Source: Chloranthus sessilifolius
Taxonomy: Eukaryota; Streptophyta; Magnoliopsida; Chloranthales; Chloranthaceae
Reading direction: 5' to 3'
Assembly (NCBI GenBank): GCA_021018995.1
Contig: CM037584.1
Span: 45,087,811 to 45,151,810, forward strand
Length of the DNA stretch: 64,000 nt
The notes under the pieces were generated by a model, which saw only the letters and a list, made by a program, of their open reading frames with translations, was not told where the DNA came from and made no database searches. Shown here piece by piece: positions 35,113-46,400 of this stretch (its first letter is position 1; every line of letters begins with the position of its first letter). The position numbers and the translations under genes are program-made.

Positions 35113-36813
35113 ATTGAATAATTAAATTAAATGGTATTTATAATTATTAAGTTGTAATTTATTATGACCATCGATCGAAAGACCTTAAGATATAATATAC
35201 ATAGGAACTTTGGTTATAAAAATTAGAAATTAACACTAAATTCGAGTAGCATTGAGTCATTCAAAACTAAACCTGACTTGTTGCTCTATTTTGACCTCTA
35301 AAACGTCAGATTCGTGAAATGACTATTTCACACAAAGTTGTAAAGTTCGTTGTCTTCTTTTCAATACCGTAAGAATCATATTAATCCAACGTCGGAGTAA
35401 AAAATTATGGCCAAAATACCGGGACCAGTATATCAATGGTCGCGAGCTCTGGGTTCGTGGTCGCGAGTTCGGTCTCAAAATTTCAAGATGATGTAATCTA
35501 TTATTCTTTTAAATAAAATAAAAGCATAGGTTAGTTTTAAATAAATAATAATATAGACTTGCAACAATAATATATATCATTATAATTTTAATAGAATGGT
35601 AAATTCTCAACTATATAAATTTAGAAATAAACGATATCAATATAATATTATTCCAATTAAGTCAATCTATTAGATTTACAGATATTAGAGTTTAATTAAT
35701 TTTACAGATTTAAAAGAGGATAAAATATTAAATATGAAGACCTAATAGAAAAGTATAATATTAAATAGTCAAATAAATGGACTGTTTAAAAAGAAAAGAG
35801 AAACAATATATAAACTCGATTTACAAATCATGCAACTTTAGTAGAAAATAAAATACCAAATATACATATTTATCATACTTAAAGATATTCATATTTAATT
35901 AGTATGTAGATTTAAGAGGAGATAGACATATTAAATATGCAGACCTAATAGAAGGTAAAATATTAATAGCTCAAACAAAAAAATTATTAAAAAAGAAAAT
36001 AGAAATAACATATAAATTCGACTTACAAAATATACAATTTTTAAGGGAAAGCATAATATTAAACATATAGGTTTATTAATTTATGAAATATTTGGATTTA
36101 AATAAGATTTTTAAACCCGTCGATGTACGATCGAACGCATCCTGCGCAATGGGATCTGAGAAGAACAAGATGGATTGATGAGTACCCACCTCTTGAAACA
36201 TGAACTGTAAATCAACGACGATTTGGGTTGAAAAGGTTGATGCCCAAAGTGTCGATTCGTCTAAGTCTTGAGAGAGAATAATTTTTTTATTATAAAGAGC
36301 AAAGAGCTTTTAAAATTTTATTTATAATGATAAAAAGTTTTAGGTTAACTCTAATTAACACTTTTCGTAAAAGATTTAATAAAATAGAAGTTTTTATATG
36401 GAAAAAATATTCATATGCTTGAGAAAAGATTTTGTTTTAGCGCTTTGGGTAAGCACCGAAGCAATTGGTGTTTCTCTCCCGAAATTACAATTATATCCTT
36501 TAACTTGCTTCATCACTTAAAACGGGTGTAACTTTTTATATTTTTATCGAAAATCAACAAATTATATATTATTGGAATTATATCGACGAAAAAATCATCA
36601 TTTTTTGAAAAGATGATGAGTTCTGGTGTAAAATGCTAATACTGTGCACGATGTAAAATACATCAAACACCATTAAAATAAAATAAGAAAATTCAAATTA
36701 TTACATTCAAGGACTGGAAACTTTAAATTATCAGCGAAATTTCAGCTAAAATTTAAAATTTTCAATCAAAATATCAATTTTGGTTGAGGCCAAAACCGAT
36801 TTTTTGATCCTTG
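33247..36813. mobile_element. Large non-coding hAT element (3.57 kb) with filler
   Basis: The left end CATGGTTTAAAATATTGG and right end (complement CAAGGATCAAAAAATCGG) match the family termini, and a perfect 8-bp duplication ggagaaac flanks it (33239-33246 and 36814-36821). About 140 bp in from the left, at 33390, the sequence switches to TGTCATGACCCG..., and a further 3.2 kb of non-coding sequence without recognisable protein domains follows. That filler may be a solo LTR or another insertion; I could not fix its right boundary. It includes a (TA)n tract at about 35080-35109. Confidence 0.8.
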
Positions 36814-36821
36814 GGAGAAAC

Positions 36822-37397
36822 TTCAAACTAAAACAAAACTCAGTTACTATGGTAATATGGTTGCTTAACTTTTCTGAATTTTACCGAATTTTACCCGAAT
36901 TGTTTAGCAAATTTTGTTCGACCCGACCCCCGGCAGAAAAATAACTTGCGTGTTATTTTTACTTTTGCCTTTCAACGAAGTTTGCAACGTTTCTAATGAT
37001 CTGCACCAAACAATGATCTGCCTCTACTTATTATTTTTCCATTCGCCTTTTTTAACGAAATTTTGTAATTTTTCTACTGATATGCACCCAACAATAATCT
37101 GCCACTTATTAGAATCGCACAGATTCAAAAGTCAGGACCATTCAAAATTTCTAATGAAATGCATCAAACAATAATCTGCCACTTCTTAGAATCGCACAGA
37201 TTCAACAATTAGAACCACTCCCAAGTGCATTAACAGCCAAAGGGCCCAAAAACTGACTGGAAGCATGAAATTTCCCGAAAAAGTGAAATATATGGATCAC
37301 AATTCATCTAAGAGGTGACCCTCAATATGATGGCTTGGATAGAGAGTTATCGAGTCGCAGACCCTTGACCCGTCACGTCAGGTGCACCATCAGGTCG
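36822..37397. other. Intergenic with a short direct repeat
   Basis: A segment with ATGCA(C/T)C(C/A)AACAATAATCTGCCACTT is repeated around 37080-37110 and 37160-37190, followed in both by AGAATCGCACAGATTCAA. No coding feature is supported. Confidence 0.5.
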
Positions 37398-37859
37398 GGT
37401 CTAGCCAAGGCCGGCCCTGAAGGCGAGTTCTTAATATGGGGATCCTCTTTCATATTAATTTTAAAAAATTGCCGCATTTTTTTTTTTTGACAAATAAAAT
37501 AATACTTCGTACTTTTAGATTACAAATATCTTAATATTCAATTCTATTGTTTATAATTTAAAAATGCAACTAACAAATTAACGAAATTATATATCAAAAA
37601 AGAGAAAAACAAAATGATAGAACATACCAGCCAAATCGAGTAACCCAACCATTAATATTTTAATAATTTTTATTATTTTAACTGTCATTGAATATTTCAC
37701 TGCCATTTTTTAGCATTGATCTCAAAAAGTTTTTAAAATAGACTCCTTGGGTAAATCTCGTCGAATAGATCAAAATTGATAGGTCATTTGTTAAAAAAGA
37801 AACTATAACGAGCCTCAAGTCGTTATGATTATTTAATAATAAAAATTTGTGTGTATATA

Positions 37860-38225
37860 TAGATGGGAGCCGATCCGTCCTCCAAGATCCACCTGTAGGT
37901 ACACATGGCACTCAAAATACTCGTTGGTTGCCACATTGAGCACAGGTGAATGGTTTAGATCAATTTTTAAAAAAAAAAAAAATCGAAAAAAACTTTTTAA
38001 AAGTATAAGTCAATGTTTGACTAGTTTTAATGGTCTACATTTTACGGCTCAAAAAATACATGATGGAGATGAGTTTTCAAAATTAATTTTTTTAAAAAAT
38101 GATCTAAGCAATGCACACGAGGTCCATGTGACATTGAAACAATGTTTTAAATGACACGTAGACCTCTACCTGGAACCTTGGAGGATGGTGACCGTCCTCC
38201 TACGGAAGACAAACACCTTTTCCTA
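37860..38225. repeat. Inverted-repeat element nested in hAT-like element
   Basis: The left arm CCGTCCTCCAAGATCCACCTGTAGGT and the right arm, whose complement reads CCATCCTCCAAGGTTCCAGGTAGAGGT, are imperfect inverted repeats around an A/T-rich centre. Confidence 0.5.
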
Positions 38226-38236
38226 TATATATATAT

Positions 38237-38760
38237 ATGGGAGCCGATTCCATCCTCCATGGAGGAGGCTCAAGTGTCCTCTAAGATTTCATGGAGATCA
38301 ATGTGGCTTCCAAAACACTATTTGGGTATGATGGGGAGCATAAGAGAACAACTAAGTCAAACCATTGAATCCATCGAATCATATGACGGAGATCGTTTTT
38401 CATCCCATATCTTTCACTCAATAGATCTTGATATCATGATATACCTATCCAACAATCAACCTGTGATTCAACATGTCATAAATCCCAAAAAATGACAATA
38501 AAATCACATTTGAGGATGATGTGTGCCATATAATTCAAGGAAATTTTTGGGAGATTTGTGACACATGAAATACAAATTTGACCGTTTGATATAAAGGCTA
38601 TGATCTAAAGATCCATTTTGTGAAAGATAGGTATGAAGAACCATTTCCATCATCTCATTCAAAGGAATCAATGGCTTTCAAATGGTCTGGGACGTGAGTG
38701 CTGCTAGAGATAGCATGGGCGCGTTTAGAGGTACCCTATATATATAAAGGATTTGGTCAA
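38237..38760. repeat. Foldback MULE-like repeat (second copy)
   Basis: The two halves are imperfect inverted repeats: ACCATTGAATCCATCGAATCA at about 38360 faces the complement of a matching segment at about 38660-38680, with GATCTTGATATCATGA and GATCTTTAGATCATAG in register. The right half ends AGAGGTACCCTATATATA, like the arm at 41840. Confidence 0.6.
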
Positions 38761-39101
38761 TCAATATTTGGTTAGAGAATCTACTGGGTCAATACATATG
38801 GTCGGCATGCCCCAATAAGGTCAGTGACCCAACCAACGACCTTCACCGACCCGACCCATGACCCATTAAAACAATGAAAATATGAAGCCTGAGAAGAAGA
38901 GTTGACCACAATCCATTGGGAAAACAGTATAGCAACAATTGTCACTTAACCAATTACACAATTAAATTGATTCAATGCTATTGTACATTAAAAATTATAA
39001 ATTATATTAAGCAACTACACCTAATCCGGAGTCCCCAAATATTTGGGGGCCCAAGGCACCCACCTCTTGGGCCTTGGCCCAGGGCCAGCCCTAGTTCTAG
39101 C

Positions 39102-40490
39102 ACATGCCATTTTTTTAAGTAGATAGCTAAAATTTTGGCCCGACCCAACCCGTTGACAGCCCTACATACGCCTTGACATCCTGAGCTAGACCAATAAATT
39201 TTAGGTGTACATCGGTTAAGAGCACGCACATGGAATGACGCCCTGCGGATTGTGAGGTTGCCCCACCAGGGCCTTGATCAAAGGGTGTTTTTTGCAACTC
39301 GTTGCCCATCGATAATAGGGAGCTAAAATTTGCATACGAGATTTATATTACAGCATATGATTACAAAGAAAGATTTTATTATTTTTAGGATCAGTATAAC
39401 AAGGAATACCATCTGATTTGAAGATCATGATGTAAAGATCTGTAAAACCCAAAATTGGCACAAGACATGATCTCTATCCTCTGATTTATGAGAGTCGGCC
39501 ATTGATTCATATGATGGCCCTTTGACTGTATTGAATCAGATGATAGTGTTTTGTTCCAATCTTTGGCCTCAAAATATCTTTAAATCATAGCCATCTAACA
39601 AGTCTTTCTAGCCATGTGTCAATGCTACAAATTTTTTGCTCCCCGATACTCATCTAGGCCAACATTTCTGCAGCCAGGTTACGAGGTTAATCCACCACAG
39701 TTGTGTAAAGTTTATCTAGACGGGTTTTTCACCAACTAATTATAATTATAGATTGACGTAACATGCAAAGAGGTGTCAAACCTATCCAAATTACGTCACC
39801 TGAATTTTTTTTTAAAAGTTACGACAATCAAACACAATAAAATTATACCAACCCCTTAGTCATATTCTTCTGGCACTAGACATTACTGGGATTTAAATAT
39901 ATATATATATATATATGTTGAAGGTGTCTTCGGTGCATGGGCCCATAAACCACGGGAATTAATTATATGTTAAAGGCGTATTAGGTGGATGGGCCCATAA
40001 ACCACGTACCATTTGTGTACCGTTAAACCCAGTCAAACCCATCGAAGAAGCCTCCAAACCTGTGAAGTCAGCTTTTAACTCTTTTAGCTGTGCATGATTG
40101 GCCATGCACTACCCCTGGTGGACGGTCTGTGCACCTGATAACATTTCTTATATGTATCAACCTACAAGATTAAGATCAACTATTGCCAAACTGTAAAACA
40201 GCTACAATTTTTTGTGAAAAAGAAAGAAAAAACTAAGCTGTCAATGGTAACTAACTTCTAGTGAAGTGAAGCTTCGACAACAAATAACCAGGTTATTTAA
40301 AATATTTTGAGATGGCCATTGCATGCTCTTTAGCAAAAAATGACTAGCACTAGGAAAAAACAAAAATTGGCTACATTCCTGACCCATGCTTTTGTATCCT
40401 ACTTTTTTGTGCTTTCTTGGCAAGTAAAAAAGCCTCTCTTCCAAGACTACTTACATTGGAATGCGTTTATATTGAAGAAGTGATGATGGA
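39102..40490. other. Transporter 3' flank with small repeats
   Basis: Contains an orphan hAT-type right end (CCCGACCCAACCCG then TTGACAGCCCTA, at about 39139-39164) whose left partner I cannot place. Also holds a (TA)n tract at about 39897-39918 and a segment containing GGATGGGCCCATAAACCACG or a variant repeated twice (about 39930-40005). The 3' UTR of the transporter (minus strand) should lie just below 40490. Confidence 0.45.
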
Positions 40491-43400
40491 TCATGCAGTG
40501 TGGCTGCTAAGCTGGCTCCGCCCAATGTGTGAGAGCAGCCTCGAGGACGGAATGAGAGGTGCATCTTCAGCCATGTTTTGATCAGATGAACCATTCCCTC
40601 CATTGCCACTGCCATTGTTGCCATTGTTGCCATCAACAGGGTATAAATCGGATGATTTCTTGTCCAGCTTCCACTCCTGTAAAAAAAAAGTAGTATATGA
40701 ACAGAAACTCCGAAATCAAGGCCTACAACTGGAAACATTTTAGTTATAAAAAACAATGGTTATTTAATCATTACATGGCGGTAACCCTTTTAGCTGCCCA
40801 TCAATTGCTCAAACAGGTGCAAAAGCAATTAGCAAAAATTCGAAGGAGTATTACAAGAAAGGCCTTAGGCATAAGATAAAACCCAAATGATTTACTATTA
40901 AGCCATGGGATCAAGGATCAAAATACCCGTTTCATTTTCAGTTTCGGGCATGACTGAAATAAAAAATTTGACCGAAATTTCGGGGGTTGTTTTTGTTTCG
41001 GTGAGGACCGAAACCGACAAATTTCAGCGATAATTTGAATTATCGGCCGAAATTTTGAACCATGCATGGGATACAATGTGGCACATAGTTTTTACCGATC
41101 CAAGTTGTCCCAGTGGCAGACCATCTTACGCCCTTGGTGCAGCCAAAAAATATTTCCTTCGGAGGGTCCGCACACTCGAATCCAAGAACTTCAATGTGAA
41201 CCGTAAGTTAGATATGAACAACAGTCCCATATTAAACTACCCAGATCAAATAGTTTGATCACACAGATAAGCATCATGCTTTTAAGCTGAGTGATCATGT
41301 TTTTTTTCTCTTTGAGCAGGCTATGTGGCCCAAAGGGGACTGAGGGTTTTTATCTTAGGCCTAAGGTGAGCCCGTATTAAATTTCCCAACACAGATTATT
41401 TACAGAAAAAAGTGAATGGATCCAAGAGCTCCAATAATTCCTATGTAAAGATTATGTTTTCACAAGGTGGGAAACTTTTCCTATTTGTAAAGATATTGTG
41501 GTAATAGGATAGCCAATAGAATGATTTAGATATTAACCACTACTTGCAGGTGTAAACATCGAGACGACAAGCATTGCCATGCAAATGAAGGTTATTACAG
41601 GTTTGCCTCGCCACAAAGTTTACCAATGTCCTGCATATAAAAAAGTCCATAAACCAATATCCAGCGATCTCCCAAGTATGTTGTTGAAAATTGGAGTTTG
41701 AGGGGGAGCATCGTACTTTTATTTTTTGATAAACCATGATTGCAGGAAATCTCAAGTTCAGATTTAGGAATATCAGAAATGATAGAAGTATTGAATCTGA
41801 TTATTGAGGGGATAAAGATCCGTATCCCATATGTTTATAGGGTACCTCTGTTCGTGCCCACGTGTTTACTGAAAGCGCCCATGTTGGAAACCCCTTAAAA
41901 CCCATTGATTTGGATGGATCAGATGATGGAGATCGTGTTTCACCCCGATCTTCCACACAAAGGATCTTGACATCATTCCTCACCTATCAGACAGTCAATT
42001 TTTTATTCCATGTGTCACAGATCCCCAATAAATGGCCTTGAATCATATGGTACACATCACGCTCAAACGTGATTTTAGGATCATATTTTGGCTACTGCAT
42101 CATGTCGTCAAAATGTACCTCTGCAGCAGGACATTGGAGATCGACAAGAAAGCTAGGTACCTTGAGTTCCTCAGTTTTGCAACAATCTGAGTTAACTGGA
42201 TAGGTGGGATCTGATCCCTCACTCTATTGATATCTTGGCTATTGGGGTCAGAGTTCAGTCCCACCTGCAGGTTGAATGGCCCACCAAATATCTAGCATAT
42301 AAGCTCGAAGGACAGTAGTGTCGATATTGTAAACCCTGGTGGTTAATCTGAAGACGAAGGATGATAAACAAGAAGAGTGGGAAGGTCAGTGGAGGTTTAC
42401 CTTCAGAGGGATTGACAGGGTCACAGCTGAACTTTGGATCGAGAGGATGATCTGAGGGATAGAATTTACGGATCTCAAGGATCCACAAGTAGCACTAAGG
42501 TAGAAAACAACTGTCCCCTAATTTCATGACCATCATAGATTCGGAGATCGATGTCAGCGTGGTAGATCGAGACCGCTTAATCCATAAGGCTACTTTACTC
42601 GGAGGAATCAAAAAACATTTCAAGTCTGGGGACAGGTGGCCTATTCCCATTCACTTTTTCTGGCAGCCAGGACACCTGTCAAGGAAGGTTCCCTGCTAGG
42701 ACCGGGAGGGAGTGCCACGTGTTTGTACTCTCTCCAGGTCATTTTACTTATAAATCTGACAATACTAATCTTGGCACTAATCTAGAATTTTCCCAAGCCT
42801 GTGATGAGGTGTGTCACGTGACAGAATATAGGCCTGAAATAAATTTCCACTTAAGACACTACTCTAATTGATCACTTCGTCTCCATGCCCGTCTCCAGTC
42901 CAACTTCCCCTTCTTATTCCTGGACCGAATCCCTGTTATAAGCTGGCAATCGTGGAGATCGAGTGACGACTAGACTGGATGGGGCAGAGACATCTATTCC
43001 AACAGATCTTTGTCTCAAGTGATGACGGATTCTACGAGTGTTATTGCTGTGTTTCATCTCTTGATGAAGATCGGGTGATGGAGATCATGAAGTTGGGTAT
43101 AATTCTGATTGTCTCCTTCGATGGTCAAGAAGAAGCTGCCAAAAAGCTGGTCAAGTAGTTGGAATTCCATCATTTCCCAGGAGTAAAATTAAGAGGTAAG
43201 TGAAAATTCAACAGAGAACTGTTTAACCTTGTCATTTCTATAAATTATGATACATTAAAACAAATTAGGAGCAAGAACCACAGCTACTGGTACTGAGTGT
43301 AGCAGGGGAAAAAAGCTCATTACTAATAACATCAAGGGCTTGGGCAACCCTGAAAGAAGAGCAACAATAAAGGAGATTATAAGAGGATACAACTATACAA

Positions 43401-46400
43401 GTCAGACATCGAGTTATTGCAGGAATTAAGAGGATACAAGTCAGACATTGAGTTATTGCAGGAAACTAAACTTCAAAAATTAGACAACAAAATTGTCAGA
43501 GATTTAGGCTGAAGGGATCTAAAAGGAGAGTGCTCGATGCAATTGGATCTACAGGGGTATTTTGTATTCGCTAGAACAGGATAATGGGGTTGACTGTGCA
43601 GAAGCATTTGGGCAGATTTCAGAACCCAGGATGCTCACTAATGTATACAGTCCAAATACAAATTAGATTAGACCTGATTTGTGGGAAGAGTTAAATATGG
43701 TTAGGAGCGCATCAGAGGCATACCTTAGCCCATGGTGCATAAGTGGGGAATTTAATGTAATCTGAATCTCGTATGAGAAAAAAGGTGGGAGCATGGGTCA
43801 AAATATCGTCCGATACGTATCGGTCGATACGTATCGGTTTTGGAGGTCAGCGGTACGATACATAGGGTATGTATCGTACCCTATATAAAATAGTGAAATT
43901 ATCGTCGGATACGGGCGATATATATCGCCCGTATCGTTCAATAATTTCGAAAAAGTTCAATAATTTCAAGATTCGGTGGGGCCCAGTCACGTGGGTGACC
44001 TTTTGCAACCCGAATTTAGGGTCGGGTTTTGCTTTTTTTTTTTTTTTTTCCATTGCAAAACCAGCCCTCCCTTCTTCCTTCTTCATTATTCATTCTTCTT
44101 CTTCCTCATTTTTTGCTTATTTTCACCCCAAATCGCCGCCGAATCGCACCAACAAGCTCGGGATCAATGTGGAAGATACGTGTTTTATCATTTTCTCATC
44201 ATTTTATTTCGTTTTAAAGGTTAAAATAAGGTAGATCTATCTTATTTAAGGGTAGATCTACCTATAAATATAGTAGATCTACCCTTAAATATAGTAGATC
44301 TAGCCATAAATTTGTTAGATTTACCATATTTAATGGTAGATCTACCCATAAATATGGAAGATCTACCATATTTAATGGTAGATATTAAAATAATTAAAAT
44401 ATTTAAAATATTTAAATTAATTAAAATTATGGGTCAAAAATAATATAAATAATTAAAATTATGGGTCACATGTAATTAAAAGTATTGAGTCACAAAACAA
44501 TTAATATAACTAAAAAAATAATGGGGTCAATATGGGTCACGTATAATTAAAATTAAAATCAATATTGGTCACATATAATTGAAATTAAAATTAATATAGG
44601 TCACATATAATTAATAAAATAATGGGGCCACATATAATTAAAATTAAAATTAATATTGGTCGCATATAATTAAAATTAAAATTAATATGGGTCATATATA
44701 ATTAATAAAATAATGGGGTTAATATGGGTCACACATAATTAAAATTAAAATCAATATGGGTCACATATAATTAAAATTAAAATTAATATGGGTCACATAT
44801 CATATGGGTCACATATAATTAATAAAATAATTGGGTCAATATGGGTCACATATAATTTAAACTTAAAATTAATATGGGTCACATATAATTAAATTTATGA
44901 GTCACATATTAAATTATATGTAACCCATATTAATTTTAATAATAAATTTAATTATATGTGACCCATATTAATTATATGTGACCGTCACATATAATTAAAT
45001 TATGGGTCACAAAATAATTTATATAATTAAAATTATGGGTCACAAAATAATTAATATAATTAATAATATGGGTCAATATGGGTCACATATACCCTTAAAA
45101 TTATGGGTCACATATAATTAAAATAATTAATATTATGGGATATATCCCATAAAATATTAGAATAATATGAAATAAATTTCAAATAAAAATTAAAAAATTA
45201 GAATAATAGCAAATAAATTTTTAAAAATTATAATAATATCAAATAAATATTCAAAAATTATAATAATATCAAATAAATATTCATAAATTAAAATAATATC
45301 AAATAAACATTCATAAATTATAATAATATCAAATAAATATTCAAAAATTATAATAATATCAAATAAATTTGGTAAAATATAATCTAATCTTTTAAAAATT
45401 AGAATAATATAAAATAAAATTTCAAATGTAATCTAAATTTTATAAAAATTAGAATAATATCAAATAAATTTAATAAAATATAATCTAATATTTTTAAAAT
45501 AGCAATAATTAGAAAATAAATTTTATTTTCAAGTGTAAATTAGATGTTTACTTTAATGCAATCGTGTGCTCATTCATGCAGGTGAAATAAATAAATATGG
45601 TACGATCGTCAGATCCATCATGACAATACGGTACACCAATAGATGGTGATAGACTCCGGATACAGTGCAAGCTTTGTGAAAAAAAACTGCTGGGAGGAGG
45701 TATCACACGGTTAAATGAGCATCTGGCTCACGTAAAGGAAGAAACAAAAGGGTGTCCCTGTGTACCCAAAGAAATAAAAGAAAATATCATAGCTAGTTTA
45801 CAAGCGGCAAAAGGAAAGAAAAAAGCTGAAGCCGATCGTGATAGGGAAATGTATGAGAGAATCAGGAGGGCAGATCCAGAGTTTACATCACCTGGACCTG
45901 AGGATGGTGAGGATGAGGATCAACAGATAGTGAGAGCTATGAGAGAGACAACAACAAGTAGATCAGAAGAAGTCGATTATCGGTTTGCGGTCCTGTGTTG
46001 AGGCTCATCCATGCTCGCAATGGTGGATCTAGTCATAGACCACATGTTGATGAAGATGTTGAGCAGACTGCCGGGTTGCGTAGGTCAGCATCCGGAAGGA
46101 ATTGTAGGCCGTCTACTAGAGGCCGTACTACAGCCCCCATGGATCCATTCATGTATCGCACTGAAAGCTCCAAACAAACCAAATTGAGTGCAATCTCACT
46201 TACAAAAATGGGGAAGAAGCTTGAAAAATCCATTGCCAAGTTTTTTATATACAACCACATTCCGACCCAAGTAGCAGAGTCGCCATACTTCAAAAGCATG
46301 ATTGATACAAGTGCAGAAGTTGGTTTAGGAGTTAAAAAGCCTTCTGCATACGAGATATTCGGGCCCTTACTAAATGATGAGTACGATGAGATAACTGCCT

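Larger units (their letters stand above)
37406..39093. mobile_element. hAT-like non-autonomous element (1.69 kb) with nested repeats
   Basis: The left end CAAGGCCGGCCCTGAAGGC and right end (complement TAGGGCTGGCCCTGGGCC) are imperfect inverted repeats built on GGCCGGCCCTG. The flanking 8-mers ggtctagc (37398-37405) and gttctagc (39094-39101) match at 7 of 8. No transposase is visible. At least two other repeats lie inside it, at 37860-38225 and 38237-38760. Confidence 0.75.

Noticed and set aside
40451..40756. 101-codon minus-strand open frame at the transporter tail
   Set aside because: The real coding frame is a different one: exon 40491-40676 in phase with upstream exons.
44230..45480. 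Regularly spaced repeats resembling a CRISPR array
   Set aside because: Unit and spacer lengths are irregular, the sequence is AT-rich minisatellite inside a plant hAT transposon, and no cas genes exist.
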